Shown: positions 34,990 through 46,885, numbered from the stretch's first letter. The stretch: DNA of 64,000 nt from Chinchilla lanigera (GCF_000276665.1 NW_004955416.1:2686124-2750123), one strand, 5' to 3'. Numbers and translations: made by a program. Notes: a model not told the origin generated them from the letters alone.

Positions 34990-35460
34990 CCATATAAACT
35001 CTGAGATCTAGCACATTCACTTCTGGAATTTAATCCCATATATACACTCATAATATGGCCCAGAACATATGTACAATCACTTTTAAGGAAGGATTACTTA
35101 TAGCAGCAAAAAATATTAAAGAAACCAATAAACAATTAAAGTCCATCAATACACAGGTTCAATATATTATAGCATGTCCACATAATGAAAATGACTGGAA
35201 ACAAATGGTATGAATTTCTGTGTGCTAAAATGGAAGACAAAATAATATGCATGGTATGTGTCAAATGAGGTAAAAATTGATAACCAGATGCACATATATT
35301 TGCTTATGTAAACATGTTTCTGAAGAGCTACTGAATGGAAAGGAGTAGTGACTGGGAAAGGCAGAAAACTGGATCTTTCTTTACCATTTTATAGTGCTTG
35401 AGTTTATTATTCACATATTTCATGCCTTAATTTTATAAAAACACTAAGAGAAAATTAAAA
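34990..35460 (+). mobile_element. Old L1 ORF2-end fragment
   Basis: TATAGCAGCAAAAAATATTAAAG...CAATTAAAGTCCATCAATAC...TATAGCATGTCCACATAATG has the ORF2 C-terminal layout of old L1s. Confidence 0.5.
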
Positions 35461-35756
35461 TATAGCATGATAAATGCTGTACACAATAAGGCAAAGAGAA
35501 AATGTGGCTCAAATGAAGCTTATTTAAGCAAGAAAATCTCATAGTAGTGAACTTGGAGTTTAGACCTTAAGCATTTAACAAGTGAGATTATGCATGCAGA
35601 GAACAGAAACATCAGTAGTTCAAAACTGATGAAGCATAGGTTATAAGAGTAGATTACCTAGCGTATAAGCTTTATTTTCCTCCAAGGACACACTGTGTCA
35701 AAGTAAAGTGTTTATTTTATTTTGGCACAATGAAGAACAGCTAAAAAATTTGTATA

Positions 35757-36145
35757 TGTTTCTGTTTAGATCTAAAATGTCCTGTGAAAGTCTCATATAT
35801 TCAGAGGTGGGGCTCTGGGAAACTGACTGGATCATTTGGACCTCAGCCTCATCAGATTAACCCACTGCTGAGCTCATAACTATATATGTTGTCAGCATGT
35901 GGGGACTGGGTGAAAGAGGCAGATCACTGGACATGTGACATGAAAGGGTATACTCTTGTTCCTGGCTCTTCCCTTTGCTTTCTGCTTTCTGGCTGCCATG
36001 AGTTGAGCAGTTTTCACTTGTTAGACCCTTTCATCACGCTGACCATGGACTGAATTCACTGAAACTGTGAATAAACCTCTCCTTCTTTAAATTGTGGTGT
36101 CAGGTATTTTGATCCAGCAATGGGAAAGCTGCTTAATAGAGTATG
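35757..36145 (+). mobile_element. MaLR-like LTR, degraded
   Basis: CTAAAATGTCCTGTGAAAGTC, GGTGGGGCTCTGGG, TTTCTGGCTGCCATGAG, ACTGTGAATAAACCTCTCC and CAGGTATTTTGATCCAGCAATGGG, in MaLR order. Confidence 0.65.
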
Positions 36146-36689
36146 ACATGAACACCTTTCTATTTCCTGTACATCATGATGGTGATACAATGAACAATGG
36201 ATTGACAAGAGGCAAGAAAAGGAAGAGAAACATTTGAGTTAGAAGAATGTTTCAATAACTGAAAGGAAACTAGTGTTTTGACAGTGAGGATAAAAGGGCC
36301 AAGATTACTATAGGAGCAAGGCTAAGGATGGAACTACACATAAGGAGTAGAATATGTAGGGAAAGACTTGCTTATCCCTCAGGAAACTAACTGTTTTCAG
36401 TTATCATGAATAAAAGCAAAGAGTAACAGTTTCAGAATACATATACTCTTTCACAGAAATAGGACATCAAATGTCTCAGGATAGATAAGCCAGAAGATGG
36501 TAACACTAAATTAGTGAATTACTTAGTACTTGTTCAAAGGTCATACCTCTGATCCTTCTGAAATGAAATTTGTGTTTCTGGAAGAGTGAATGTATTTTAA
36601 GAAGATTTCTAGTGAACTGCATCCTCAAGTCTGTAACCAACTATGATAGACTGTAAACTCCTCAAGAAGAATATCATTTTATTAATTCA

Positions 36690-38420
36690 CACATACTAAA
36701 TGCTCACCATAGCCTCTGTCACATACCAGACCCTTTAAAAATGTCAAGTAATTTAAAGATGAGATAAATGGGTGGGTAGATGGACAGGTGGAAAAGCAAC
36801 TAACGAAAAGAACTAGTATCTGGCAAAATTATCATGAGATTACCAGTACATTCTAATGGGTATGGAAGTCAAAATATATGTGAATAAATATATAAGATAA
36901 ACTGGAGAGATCTGTTTCACTTGGCTAGTTGAGGAGAACTTCTTTGAGGAAGTTACATTTGAGATGTCACTGAAATGACAAGAGATATCATTTGATGGTC
37001 TGAGGAAAATCTGTCCAGAAGAGTTAAATTCTCAAGAGAAAAAGGGTGACAAATAAACTTAAGCAATTAAAGAGGTTCATGTGATTATGGCTCAGTGAAC
37101 AAGACAGAGATTGGTAGATGATGAGTTTGAAAAACTGTTAGGATGCTGATCATGCAGGGTCTTATAGGTTGTGATCTCTTAGAAGTTTAGATGTTATTTG
37201 AATTGCAATGAGAACCATTTAAATTTTAAACTAAGTAAGTGTATCATCTGATTTACACTTTAAAAGTAGCCCTGTGGCATCTGTATGAATGATGGGTCAC
37301 GGCAGGGCAACAGAAGTAAGCAGACCAGTTAGGGGGTGATGCAGTATGCCACAGGAGATGATTATGTTCTGATGGTAGCAGTAAAGATAGTGAGAAATGC
37401 TTGAATTTGGAATATATTCTGGAGACAGAGGAGAAAAGATCATTTTAATGGGTCATATACAGGAGATGAAGGAAAGCGTCCAAAGAATTTGGAATTTGGC
37501 CTATAGCAATGAGAACTCATTTGAAGTTTTAAGTGACAATACAGTAAAACATATTAAAACAATTACTCTGAAGAGGTGGGCAAAATGAATTCTTTGAGAA
37601 ATGAAATAGAAGATTGAGGCAAATTTGGAGGTATCAGTAATACCACAGGCCTGAAGTGACAGGCACCTGAATTAAGGTGATGACAAAGGGAATGACAAAA
37701 AAGGAATAGATATAAAGGCCATAGTGAGTAGGTAGGGATTTAATTTGCAGTCCCCCTGAGCACTGGAGCTCTGCAGAGAAATATGACCTATAAAGGAGTC
37801 CTGAGAATAGACCTAATAATGAAAACCATGTGGATGCCTGAGATAATCCAGAAAAGAGTTAGAGGGAAAATGGAGCCTCAACTAGGAAATGGCAAAAGAA
37901 ACCAAGAGTGACCCAAACAAAAGGAGAAAAAGTAGGGAAGAGTGGCAACAAACGTGTGAAGAAAAACATTTCTAGGAGTGTTTGCAACTGACAAAGACTA
38001 GTATCTATTGAGTTTGGTAAAGCGGACATCATGGGAGATCTTGCTCAAACCTGTCCTATCTGGAAATGGAAGGAGAAGTTAGACTCGAGGTACATGAGGC
38101 ATCTGAACCGACGAAGTATAGCAAAGAATACAGATGACATCCCTACATTTTTGTGTGTTTGAAGCAAGGATAAAGGAAGTAACCAGGGTAAGAATTAGTT
38201 TACATGAAGGGAATTTTTAGGATGGCAGAGGCTATACCATGTTTCAATCTCGATGTGAATGAGACAAAATGACAGAGTGGTGGGGTGGGTCTCTGAAAGT
38301 AGGTTCAGAAGAGATGTAACATGCACAGGGAGGGATTTAGCCATATATAGGAGAGAGAATACTTCCAGTTTCAAGAAGCAAAGACAGGTGTGGGAACAGG
38401 TAAGTTAGGAGTGGTGTTGG
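36690..38420 (+). mobile_element. Long ancient interspersed repeat, about 1.7 kb
   Basis: Purine-rich sequence with a continuous series of blocks known from a long, old mammalian repeat: CTTTGAGGAAGTTACATTTGAG, ATGCAGGGTCTTATAGG, CAGACCAGTTAGGGGG, GATGCAGTATGCCAC, GAGCACTGGAGCTC, GGACATCATGGGAGATCTTG and AGAAGCAAAGACAGG. The frame at 37397-37588 lies inside. I cannot name the subfamily. Confidence 0.55.
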
Positions 38421-38717
38421 GAGGCAGAGGAATTTCCATATGTGATGCCCGTTTTTTTTGTTTGTTTGTGAAGAAGTCAAATCTTCCACTCAAAATGAGC
38501 GGGAGTGTAAAGGTATTTTCAATTTGAGTACACCAAAAATGGTGCAAGAGAGCCACTATAAAGAATAGGTACAAATACTTGTGGGAGAATGTAAGAAGGA
38601 CAGGCCATGATGAGGAACTAGATAAAGCTGAATAAATAATACTTAAATTTTTGTGTATGAATATTGGTAATTCATAATCAACTTCTTGTGTAGGCAAAAT
38701 GTGGGTAATTTTGTTTC

Positions 38718-38862
38718 TGTTTTTGAAATAGGGTCTCTATGTATTTTAGGTTGACCTGGAACTTACTTAGTAGGCCAAACTAACCTTGAACTCACGGCAA
38801 TCCTCTTGCCTCAGCCTTCTGATTGCTGGAATTAAAGGAATGCACCACCATGCCTAGCAAAA
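38718..38862 (-). mobile_element. B1/Alu-like SINE
   Basis: Plus strand: AATAGGGTCTCTATGTATT, GACCTGGAACTTAC, AACCTTGAACTCACGG, CCTCAGCCTTCTGATTGC and TGCACCACCATGCC. Confidence 0.9.
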
Positions 38863-38929
38863 CCAACATCTTGATACTCCCTAAAACCTTCCTTTTTATT
38901 TTTTGTAGAATTTAAAAAATTACTTTTTA

Positions 38930-39240
38930 AATAAAAACATTACATTGAATAACCTGATGTTTCATTACATGCATACATTGTGTAATGTTTAAACCAAGTA
39001 AAACATATCTACTTCTTCAAAGAGTTATCTTTTCTTTATAGTAAGAATTATCAACATCCGTTCTCCTAGGCTTTTGAAATATACACTACATTAATGTCAT
39101 TTTATTTACCCTGCTTACTTTCCTTTTCTGTATAGAGTCTCTTTCTACATGCCTATATCTGAACTAACTTCACATTTTGCAGGTAGCTTACACAATGTTA
39201 TTTTGACAAAGCCACAGCCTCTCATTTCTGGTTTTCTTTT
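38930..39240 (-). mobile_element. Old L1 3'UTR fragment
   Basis: GATGTTTCATTACATGCATAC, AAAGAGTTATCTTTTCTTTATAG, TTTTGAAATATACACTAC; same type as 51110-51420, which continues into antisense ORF2. Confidence 0.6.
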
Positions 39241-40423
39241 TCTTTACAAAATTTGATGTCATTGTAGAGTATATCTATATGGCTTTGGTGGAAGCTAAAT
39301 TTAGACAGGTGCTAATGAACGTAAGATATAAAGATGTAATAGTGACACAAAACAAACTGCTGCAAAACAGCTATCAGAACACAGAAAGCAACCATATCTC
39401 ATAGAATGACTTAAATAAATAACACAAAATTATCTACAAACTGAATATAATTATCACAATTATATAATCATTTCACTTTTCTCTTAATTTCTGATATCTC
39501 ACTGGCACAGAGCAAGCATTTAATAACACTTCATGGAAGAAGAAATAACAGTTCAGGAATATTTAGGCACTTGGTACACACTGATAAACCATAATATAAT
39601 CAATTACAAATAACCCCAGGAAAATATGACACTCATAAAGTTATCTGGAGTGTCACTGCTAACAGTTTGTATTACAGCAACAGTATTAACAACTCCCAGA
39701 AACAGTATTAATGAACTAAGTATGGTAAAGGAAAACGTAACATCAACAGAATTCCATTCTGTCATAAAAGTAGAGCTTTTTTTTTTAATCATGACTGGAG
39801 AATAAAAATACCACATAGTATAACTATGCAGCACTGCCCTACTAAATACAGTATTTGACCAAAACCTCTAATAAATATTATACAGTTAACAGGAAATGTA
39901 AGTGAAAACTGAATGTTGTCTTTAATGTATACAGCACATTCAGGATTTGACAATACAAGGACTAAACAGGATCATCTGAAACCGTGAAATACTTTCTTTA
40001 CTACTTTCCAATGAATTTCCTAATAGGTAAAAGAGAAGAAGATAGATTAGATAATCTCTAAAGGAAGTTTCTACTCCTATTTCTGATGGCAAGGTATTTG
40101 ATTACAGAGACTACAAGATACTTAGGAGCATAATACTTTTTATACAGCATACATTGTCCATCTGAATAAAAACAAATGTTCTAACAGCAATTTCCTTTAT
40201 GTACAGCTTATTTACTCTTGTATTTGGGTCAAAAAACTGGTAAGAATTTTCGTAATTTTAAACATACTTTCATATGTATTAGAAGTTCAATGTTTTCATA
40301 CAATATATAGCAAATATATTTGTATTTTTCTAAAATAAAAATCATTTTTATAATTATTATTTCAGGCATTTCATTTTTTCTCTTTTAGATACTTATATTT
40401 AGAAAATTAGCATAATGTCCTAC
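39241..40423. other. Intron, nothing certain
   Basis: A possible L2 tail near 39490-39545 (CACTGGCACAGAGCAAGC ATTTAATAAC). The remainder is unrecognised. The frame 39604-39834 has no family resemblance. Confidence 0.35.
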
Positions 40424-40485
40424 CTCTAAAAGATAGGGCTCCATTTCATCCAAGGTTTTTCCTAGATGCTTATCTGGATCTAAAC
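40424..40485 (-). CDS. DPH6: DPH6 coding exon (LDPDKHLGKTLDEMEPYLLE)
   Basis: The acceptor AACCTTTCTTTGCAG is followed by 62 bases: two bases completing a glycine codon (G|GT) and 20 codons LDPDKHLGKTLDEMEPYLLE; donor GAG|GTAGGA. In diphthine-ammonia ligase this segment follows the Rossmann-like ATP-binding half and leads into the [18 protein letters not shown] block, which is encoded by the next exon in this window. The exon is phase 1 at its start and phase 0 at its end. The N-terminal half, including the PP-loop SGGKDS motif of this family, is not in the window. At 62 bases it is too short for an open-frame scan to pick up. Confidence 0.94.
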
Positions 40486-41319
40486 CTGCAAAGAAAGGTT
40501 AAATTTTTCCATATAACTGTCAGATTGAACTTTAAAGGTACATTCTCCTTTCCCTTCCTTTGGTACCTTGTCACCTAGTTAACTGGTGTGTATATTTTTT
40601 TAAGCTGTCTTGATCCTAAATAAAATGTACTTTGGTAGTATTTACATTTCAGTTCTCTTTGGATAACCAATTTTTTTGATCCTGAAAAATAGTAAGTTTC
40701 TGCACATTTCAGTTGGACTATATCATTGAGACGCATTGTTTCAATTTCTTTCTTTTAGAGAAATTGTGATTAGGATGGAAAGGCATAAAATTTAAAATTT
40801 AAAAATTTGGAGGCAAAACTTCTAGTTTTATAATTGTCTTTACAATAGATCAGCAACAGAAAGTTTGCCCATTAATGTAATGGCTGTTCAAAATTATCAT
40901 TTCTTGATAAAATTATTTTAAAAACAAATTATGTACTTATTATTATGCATAAGACAGTAGGTATAAGTGGCATACAAATAACTGAATTCTCACATCAATC
41001 TAATATGTTTACTTTCAATACATTTTGTTGTTTACTAATTTTCACTGTGGCTAAAGTCTACAGTCTTTATGATGACAATTCCTTAAAATTTGATAGTTTG
41101 ATAATTAAAATTCTTCCCAAACAAAAAGCACAAAGCCCAGAATCCTATCAAATATTTAAGAAACAAATAACAGTTCTCTAGCATTTTCTTCAGATTTGTG
41201 AACCAAAAAGAATATTTCACAACCCATTCTGAGGCCCAAATATAGAAATTATCCAAAAATGACCTACAGAACAGTATCTCTTATGAACACAAATGTAAAA
41301 ATGTTCAACAAATATTAGT

Positions 41320-41640
41320 AAATAGAATTTTAAAATGTACAAGGTTATACATTATGACTAATAGTGATTTACCACAGGAATGAAAGGCTAATTCAACATT
41401 TGAAAATCAAGTAATGTAATCCACTAAATCAGTAGGCTAAAAATATATTTTAAAAAAACCACATGGTATCAGTAGATGCAGAAAAAGCATTTGACAGAAT
41501 CCAATACCCAATTGTGATAAAAAACATCTCAGTAAATTAGGAATAAAGGAGGACTTTCTCAATTTGATAAAATATATTAGGAAACTCCTATAGATATCAC
41601 ATTCAGTGGACTGAAAAAGCAGAGAGAATTAAGGCAGTGA
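41320..41640 (+). mobile_element. LINE-1 ORF2 reverse-transcriptase fragment
   Basis: ACCACAGGAATGAAAGGC, CAACATTTGAAAATCAAG, CACATGGTATCAGTAGATGC, GAAAAAGCATTTGACAG and ATATCACATTCAGTGG in order. Confidence 0.8.
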
Positions 41641-42539
41641 AAAATCATTGTGTAATACTACAATGATGGATGTATGTGATTACATACTTGTCCAAATCCA
41701 CAGAATGTATAAGACCAAGAGTGGTCTTCAGTGTAAACTATGGACTTCTTCTGGTTATAATGCTGTGTTAAAGTGGGGTCACTAGTTGTAACAAATGTAC
41801 CACATAAGAGAGGAGGCTACAGACATGCACAATGAAGAGATACAGGAAATCTCTGTGTCTTCCCTTAATTTTGCTCTAGACATACTCTAAGAAGTTTTAA
41901 ACATTTTGGTAAAGTTTCTTTATGCCCTAGTATAGACTCAAATTATAGAAATGTTCAATTTGTGTTTGAATGAGAATGTTATCCCTTGAAATCAAACTTC
42001 TGTATACAAACATACAAAATCATGATCATATTTATTAATTTTGCTGTTCAAATCTCCTGTGGTCTTAACGTTGGTCTCCAGGAACCGTTACTTTCTAATG
42101 AATGGGAGGAAAATTCTCATTAAGGTTTTAGTTTTAATAATTTATTATAATTTGGTAAATTTTCCTTATATATTTGACAGCTACATTTTGTGTGCGTACC
42201 AATTGATGACTTATACAATTTCTTGATGGGACTATTCCTTTATTAAGAAGTAGGAACTTGAGTATCTCCATAACTGAATTTTATCTTGAATTTCATTATT
42301 ATGTAAAGCCGAAGTATTTATTTTGTTAAAATTTTTCTGATGTATATTTTTCCACCATCAGCTTGATTTTTTTCTGTGCTTTTTTATATTCCTTTAGCAA
42401 ATGATGTATAATTGGGTGTTTTTGTTTAACAGATCTTAAAAACATAACTCTACCAAACCAAGTTTGATAATTTTAAATTGATCATTATCTGTCTGCATCT
42501 GTTTTGATAACATTGGTATATATTAGTATAGTTTTATTA
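41641..42539. other. Intron, nothing recognised
   Basis: AT-rich, no exon or clear repeat recognised. Confidence 0.4.
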
Positions 42540-42910
42540 ATACAATGTAAATACCTGAGCCTTGACACCTTTATATAGAAAAGAGGTTTATTTTGGCTCA
42601 CAGTTCTGCAGCTTTAAGATCAAAGGATTGCATCTGGTGATGACCTTTTGCTGGCAGAGTCCCAGGATGGCACAGTGTATGACGAAACAAGTGTGAAGAC
42701 GCCCATGCATGCATATATATCCTCTGGAATCTCTTTCTTAGTATTCAATCATGGGCTTCCATTCTGATGAATCTGTCTAATATTAATTACTCTGAAAGGC
42801 CCTGCCTGTGCACACGCACACTGCAGTCAGACTGTTTCTACCTTAATATCTCATTATGAGGATTAAATTTCAGGACAGAAACCCTTAGAGGACACATCCA
42901 AAAAATACAC
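42540..42910 (-). mobile_element. MaLR-like LTR
   Basis: The plus strand gives the antisense LTR: AAAGAGGTTTATTTTGGCTC, ACAGTTCTGCAG, CATCTGGTGATGACC, ATCTCATTATGAGGATTAAAT and AGAGGACACATCC. Confidence 0.65.
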
Positions 42911-43199
42911 AGATCACACCAGGATAGTACAGACTTCTTATTTTGCTGAACTTCATATTTGTTTTTTATTTTTCCTGCCTCACAGTGTATTGAAAAGGAT
43001 TTCCATTTGCTTTATTGTCCTGAACTGGAAGCTGAATATTACATTTTTATTCTACTAGTCATCCCCAATTTTAAGCCTCGTTCAAAACCTATTTTTAAGT
43101 TTAACTGTATTACGAATCTTTACCATCCTTTTAACTGGCAGAAATTAGCATGTTTTAACTAGTCACTAAAAAGGCTCTGTCAGCTGTTAAGTTTTTGTT

Positions 43200-44300
43200 C
43201 CATCACTTTTACTATGAAACATTAGGCTTGTCAATATCTTTTAGAATGTTTATGCTCACTATTTTGGTTTCTCCTTTGTTCCTCCTTCAGTTCACTTCTA
43301 ACTAAAGCTCCTTCTTCAAAGATCTGTGAGTAGTATTACTGATCAGTTTTTACATGTCTAGGAATGTCTCTATTTCACACTCACCAGTATCTGGTAGTTT
43401 GGTTGTAATTTATTACTATTCTGTTTTTGTTTGTTTGTTTTTAGTAAGAAGTATGCTATCAACTACAGTGGTTCCCATCTAAGGCATTTTTAATTTCTTT
43501 ATGATACATTATATAGTTTTTACTACGTCCATGACATTTTCTTATTCTAATACAATGTCCAAGTATATATTTTTATTTGTCCTTCATGGCACCTAACATG
43601 CACTTTTTTTGTTTTTGGGGGGTACCGAGAACCAACTTGGGACCTTGCACTTGCCAGGCGAGCACCTGTGCCACTGAGCTATATCCCCAGCCCCTTAACA
43701 TGCACTTTCAATCTTAAAATTCATTTTTTTCTTCCAGTCTAGAAAATTTTAGTCTGTTTTACATTTCCCTTCCTTTTCCAAGTTTTTATTTCCCTGCAGC
43801 ACAAGCAATGAAGTTTCTCAATGTTTCACCCACATTTTTAAACAATCCTCCCAATTTGTGTTGTCTATTTCCTATGTTGTCTTCTGGGCAAATTATTTTT
43901 TTTCCTTTTTATCTGCTTCATTCATTCTCTCAGGTTTTGGTTCATCAAGAGTTTATTTTGCCCGAGTTTTTTGTTTTGCTTTATACTGTGTTTCATTTTC
44001 TAAATTCTATTTGGTTATTTTTCACATTGCCTTGTTACTATTTCATTCTGGGTGATTTATATTTCTAATTAATTGTTTTTTAAAATACATGCTATATTTT
44101 TTTTATTCACTTGAGGTTCTCCCACATGCGGGGCATTTTCTTATGTCTGCCCACAGGTACCTTTGCCAACCTTCTGACCTCTAAAATTCACCCCACAGCT
44201 CCATTCCTGCTCACTATTCTCTGTCATTTTCATTTCTAGTTTATAGGGACATCCACAATGTTTTCCAGGGCTGCTATGTCTTTCACCTTGTTCTCTTTAT
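43200..44300 (-). mobile_element. Possible old L1M-like 5'-region sequence
   Basis: T-rich text with TTTTCTAAATTCTATTTGG and TGTCTTTCACCTTG resembles antisense old L1. The frames 43808-44068 and 43858-44055 lie here. Low certainty. Confidence 0.3.
43607..43695 (-). mobile_element. ID-type SINE
   Basis: Minus strand: GGGGCTGGGGATATAGCTC, GTGGCACAGGTGC, CAAGGTCCC, GGTACC and a tail. Perfect 13-bp target duplication TAACATGCACTTT (43594-43606 and 43696-43708). Confidence 0.95.
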
Positions 44301-44519
44301 ATTCACCTATTACTGCCATGGGTTTCGGGTATGAAGGTACAAAACTCAAGAGGATGAATGTACAAGGTATGCATGGCTACAAGTCACATTTCTGTATTCC
44401 TTCTAATTCCATGATTCTCACATACACATTACATTAGACACACAGTACACACATGTCACACTCAGCCTTCAGGCCTTAAGTTACACATAATCAAAATAAT
44501 TAAAGAAGACTCACGAAGC

Positions 44520-44640
44520 TTAGATACAAAATGTCCCCCCAAGGCCTCATGTGTTCATAGGCTAGAATTGTGGAAAGTGACCAGGTTATAAAAGTGACTA
44601 AGATGTTGTACATTCTATGTATGCAGTCTGGGAATAAATA
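44520..44640 (+). mobile_element. MaLR (MLT-like) LTR fragment
   Basis: TAGATACAAAATGTCCCCCCA and AGGCCTCATGTGTTC, then GTGACCAGGTTATAAAAG. This is a short left-end piece. Confidence 0.4.
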
Positions 44641-45082
44641 CATGCAGTGTAAAGGCATGAAAGAAAACTTAGGAACACATGGGTTTTACTCAAGTGGCAG
44701 TGAAAGTTCAAACTGACTGGTCTTTCTATTTTTTTATAGTCTTTCAATTTTTTATAGAATTATCAAGCCCTAGTTTGGAACAGTTCAATTATGGAAACAA
44801 GTTATATTACATTTTAGAAATAACTATTTCATAGTCAATAAAAAATTTGGCATACCTTTAAATAAAGTCACTAAAATATGTAAGCATAAACCACACTGGG
44901 TACAATGTTTCCACATGAACTGTGATGATCACATAGGTGCACCTGCGTACAGGTTAGTTGATTATTTAAAGATGTTTACATATTCTTAGAAATGTTTTCC
45001 ATTTAATTACTCTAGGCTTAGCACTAAAAATTCTATAAAACTAAAATCATTGCAAAAAATAAAAATTCAAAATAGTATGGAA

Positions 45083-45189
45083 TGAGGCGGGGGATTTAGC
45101 TCAATGGCACAGTGCCTACCTGGCAAGTGCAAGGTCATGAGTTCGATTCCTGGTACTGGAAAAAAAAACAAAAACAAAAACAAAAGTCA
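45083..45189 (+). mobile_element. ID-type SINE with intact-looking Pol III boxes
   Basis: A box TAGCTCAATGG and B box GAGTTCGATTCC are both near consensus. A-rich tail to 45189. Target duplication TCAAAATAGTATGGAA (16 bp, perfect) at 45067-45082 and 45190-45205. Confidence 0.95.
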
Positions 45190-45297
45190 TCAAAATAGTA
45201 TGGAAGACCTGAATATTTTCATGAAATATACTATAGGTCATTCTACTATACTAGATTTCTTTTTTATAATTTTTTAGTTTTTAATTTTTAATTATTT

Positions 45298-45372
45298 TGG
45301 TACCAGGAATCAAACTCGGGACCTTGTGCTTGCCAGGCAGGAACTGTGCCACTGAGCTATATAACTGGTCCT
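45298..45372 (-). mobile_element. ID-type SINE, older
   Basis: Plus strand GGTACCAGGAATCAAACTC, GGGACCTTGTGCTTGCCAGG, CCACTGAGCTATATAACTGG. It lies 108 bases from the opposite-strand ID copy at 45083-45189. Confidence 0.9.
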
Positions 45373-45605
45373 ATAGTTAAAATAAAAGTGATATGTTCCT
45401 TTTTCTCAATGTTCATACCTAAGCTAAACAGCTGAGCTCTTAAATGTCTACTAGTGGATCTACACTAAGTTTAATATGGATGGTATATGCTGTTATGATT
45501 CATAGATCTGATGCTTCAAACATTTCACACAAAGACCTACAGTAACACCAGTGTGCATGTAAAAAATACGATTTCATTGGACATATAAAGCCAAGGAACT
45601 GGCAG

Positions 45606-45625
45606 GACCTAACAAACTATTTTGA
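45606..45625. repeat. Target-site duplication, left copy
   Basis: GACCTAACAAACTATTTTGA, identical to 45660-45679. Confidence 0.9.
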
Positions 45626-45659
45626 CGCGATCTGGTGGATTCAGGGTGGTATGGCTGTA
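45626..45659 (-). pseudogene. 5S rRNA-derived retro-insertion (5' fragment)
   Basis: The minus strand reads TACAGCCATACCACCCTGAA and continues TCCACCAGATCGCG. The 5' end of vertebrate 5S rRNA begins (GTC)TACGGCCATACCACCCTGAACGC..., so the first 20 bases differ at one position and the rest partly match. The 34-base insert is bracketed by a perfect 20-bp duplication, as expected for L1-mediated retroposition. It has no A tail, so it belongs to the tailless class. The GAC at the right boundary could belong to either the 5S start or the duplication. Confidence 0.8.
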
Positions 45660-45679
45660 GACCTAACAAACTATTTTGA
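45660..45679. repeat. Target-site duplication, right copy
   Basis: Perfect copy of 45606-45625. Confidence 0.9.
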
Positions 45680-46885
45680 AACACTCAGATTATCAAAGTG
45701 AATTTCTGTGTAATGAACAACGAATGATTCAGGTAATTTTATTTCAAGATATTAAATAGACTATAACTCTTTTTCCAAAACATGTCTAAGTTTTTGTAAT
45801 GAAATTCCTTGTCTAGATTCTGTAAAGTAGCTTAGATAGTCTTCTGAATGGATAGTTCTACTTTATATGAACACTACATATAAAATACTGTGTCAGGCTA
45901 ATAAATTCTATTGTACTTGATTATAATGACTATTTAGGTCTTTTTCCTTTGATCCCTTGCTAGTAACTTTGTATCGATCAGACTGCTTGCTTCAAGTTTT
46001 CTCCTTATTAGAAAGTGACAAGTCATGGAGGACACCAAGATCACTGCCTGTATGACATGCATTTCACATTGTTTTTAGAAAGTATTTTCTTGGGAAAGAT
46101 CTAGAGAACTCTAGCAATTGAAGCTACTGTCCTTTAGAAAGCAATGGCCTATAGCCACCATGATCTCTGAGATCTTTTCTAAATCAGCCAAGACTACAAC
46201 ACATGGGTTGATGTGGGGATGTGGTAGAAATATTATTAATCTCCCAGCAGGACAGAATAAAATGGAAATTATTTCAAGGTATTCTTAATGCTTAGAGCAC
46301 TGATCAGTCCATAAATGTAAATAACATGCAAATGAAAATCTTTGTAATCTTTATAAAAAAACATTAAATGCTTAAATTTATGTATAAGTTTCCTTATTTA
46401 GAAACATTTTACCACTGTGTGTAGTCTTTGTAATATTTACTTTCATTTCTCTGAAAGGAACAGAACAATTATTAAAACAGGAATCTGGAAAGCCAGACCC
46501 CTATAACGTGAAAATTGTTAATTTATCTATAAGTAGTAAGCTATACTATTTCAGTCTTTTATTATGTGTATTTTGGTTTTGGAATTTTCTAAACAGATGA
46601 TATTTACAGAGAGTTGTGACATACAAGATCCTTCATAGTTAAGAATTGAAGGTCAGGGTCTCAGCATGAATAAAATGTACTTCATACAGTTCAGATAAAA
46701 AAATTAAATAGTCAGATCAGGTCACTGTTTGAGTTAAAATTTGTATAGAGTTTAGAAAACATAAATTACTTCTCAGTTTGTTTGCTTTACCAATGTTTCT
46801 ATTTATTCTGGTAAGCACAACTAAAGAATTGTGCTAATATACCAATATTTGTGCTCAAATGATTCTAATATAGAGTCCCTCTCCC
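45680..46885. other. Intron, nothing recognised
   Basis: AT-rich, no exon or repeat recognised. Confidence 0.4.

Larger units (their letters stand above)
22495..40423 (-). other. DPH6: DPH6 intron of about 17.9 kb
   Basis: GTAGGA donor and TTTTCAG acceptor on the minus strand. The contents are listed separately. 22495-24270, 24520-25450, 26200-26360 and 28680-29650 show no recognisable gene or clear repeat. Confidence 0.85.

Noticed and set aside
45626..45659. Functional 5S rRNA gene
   Set aside because: Only the first third of 5S is present, with mismatches, so it has no internal Pol III control region.
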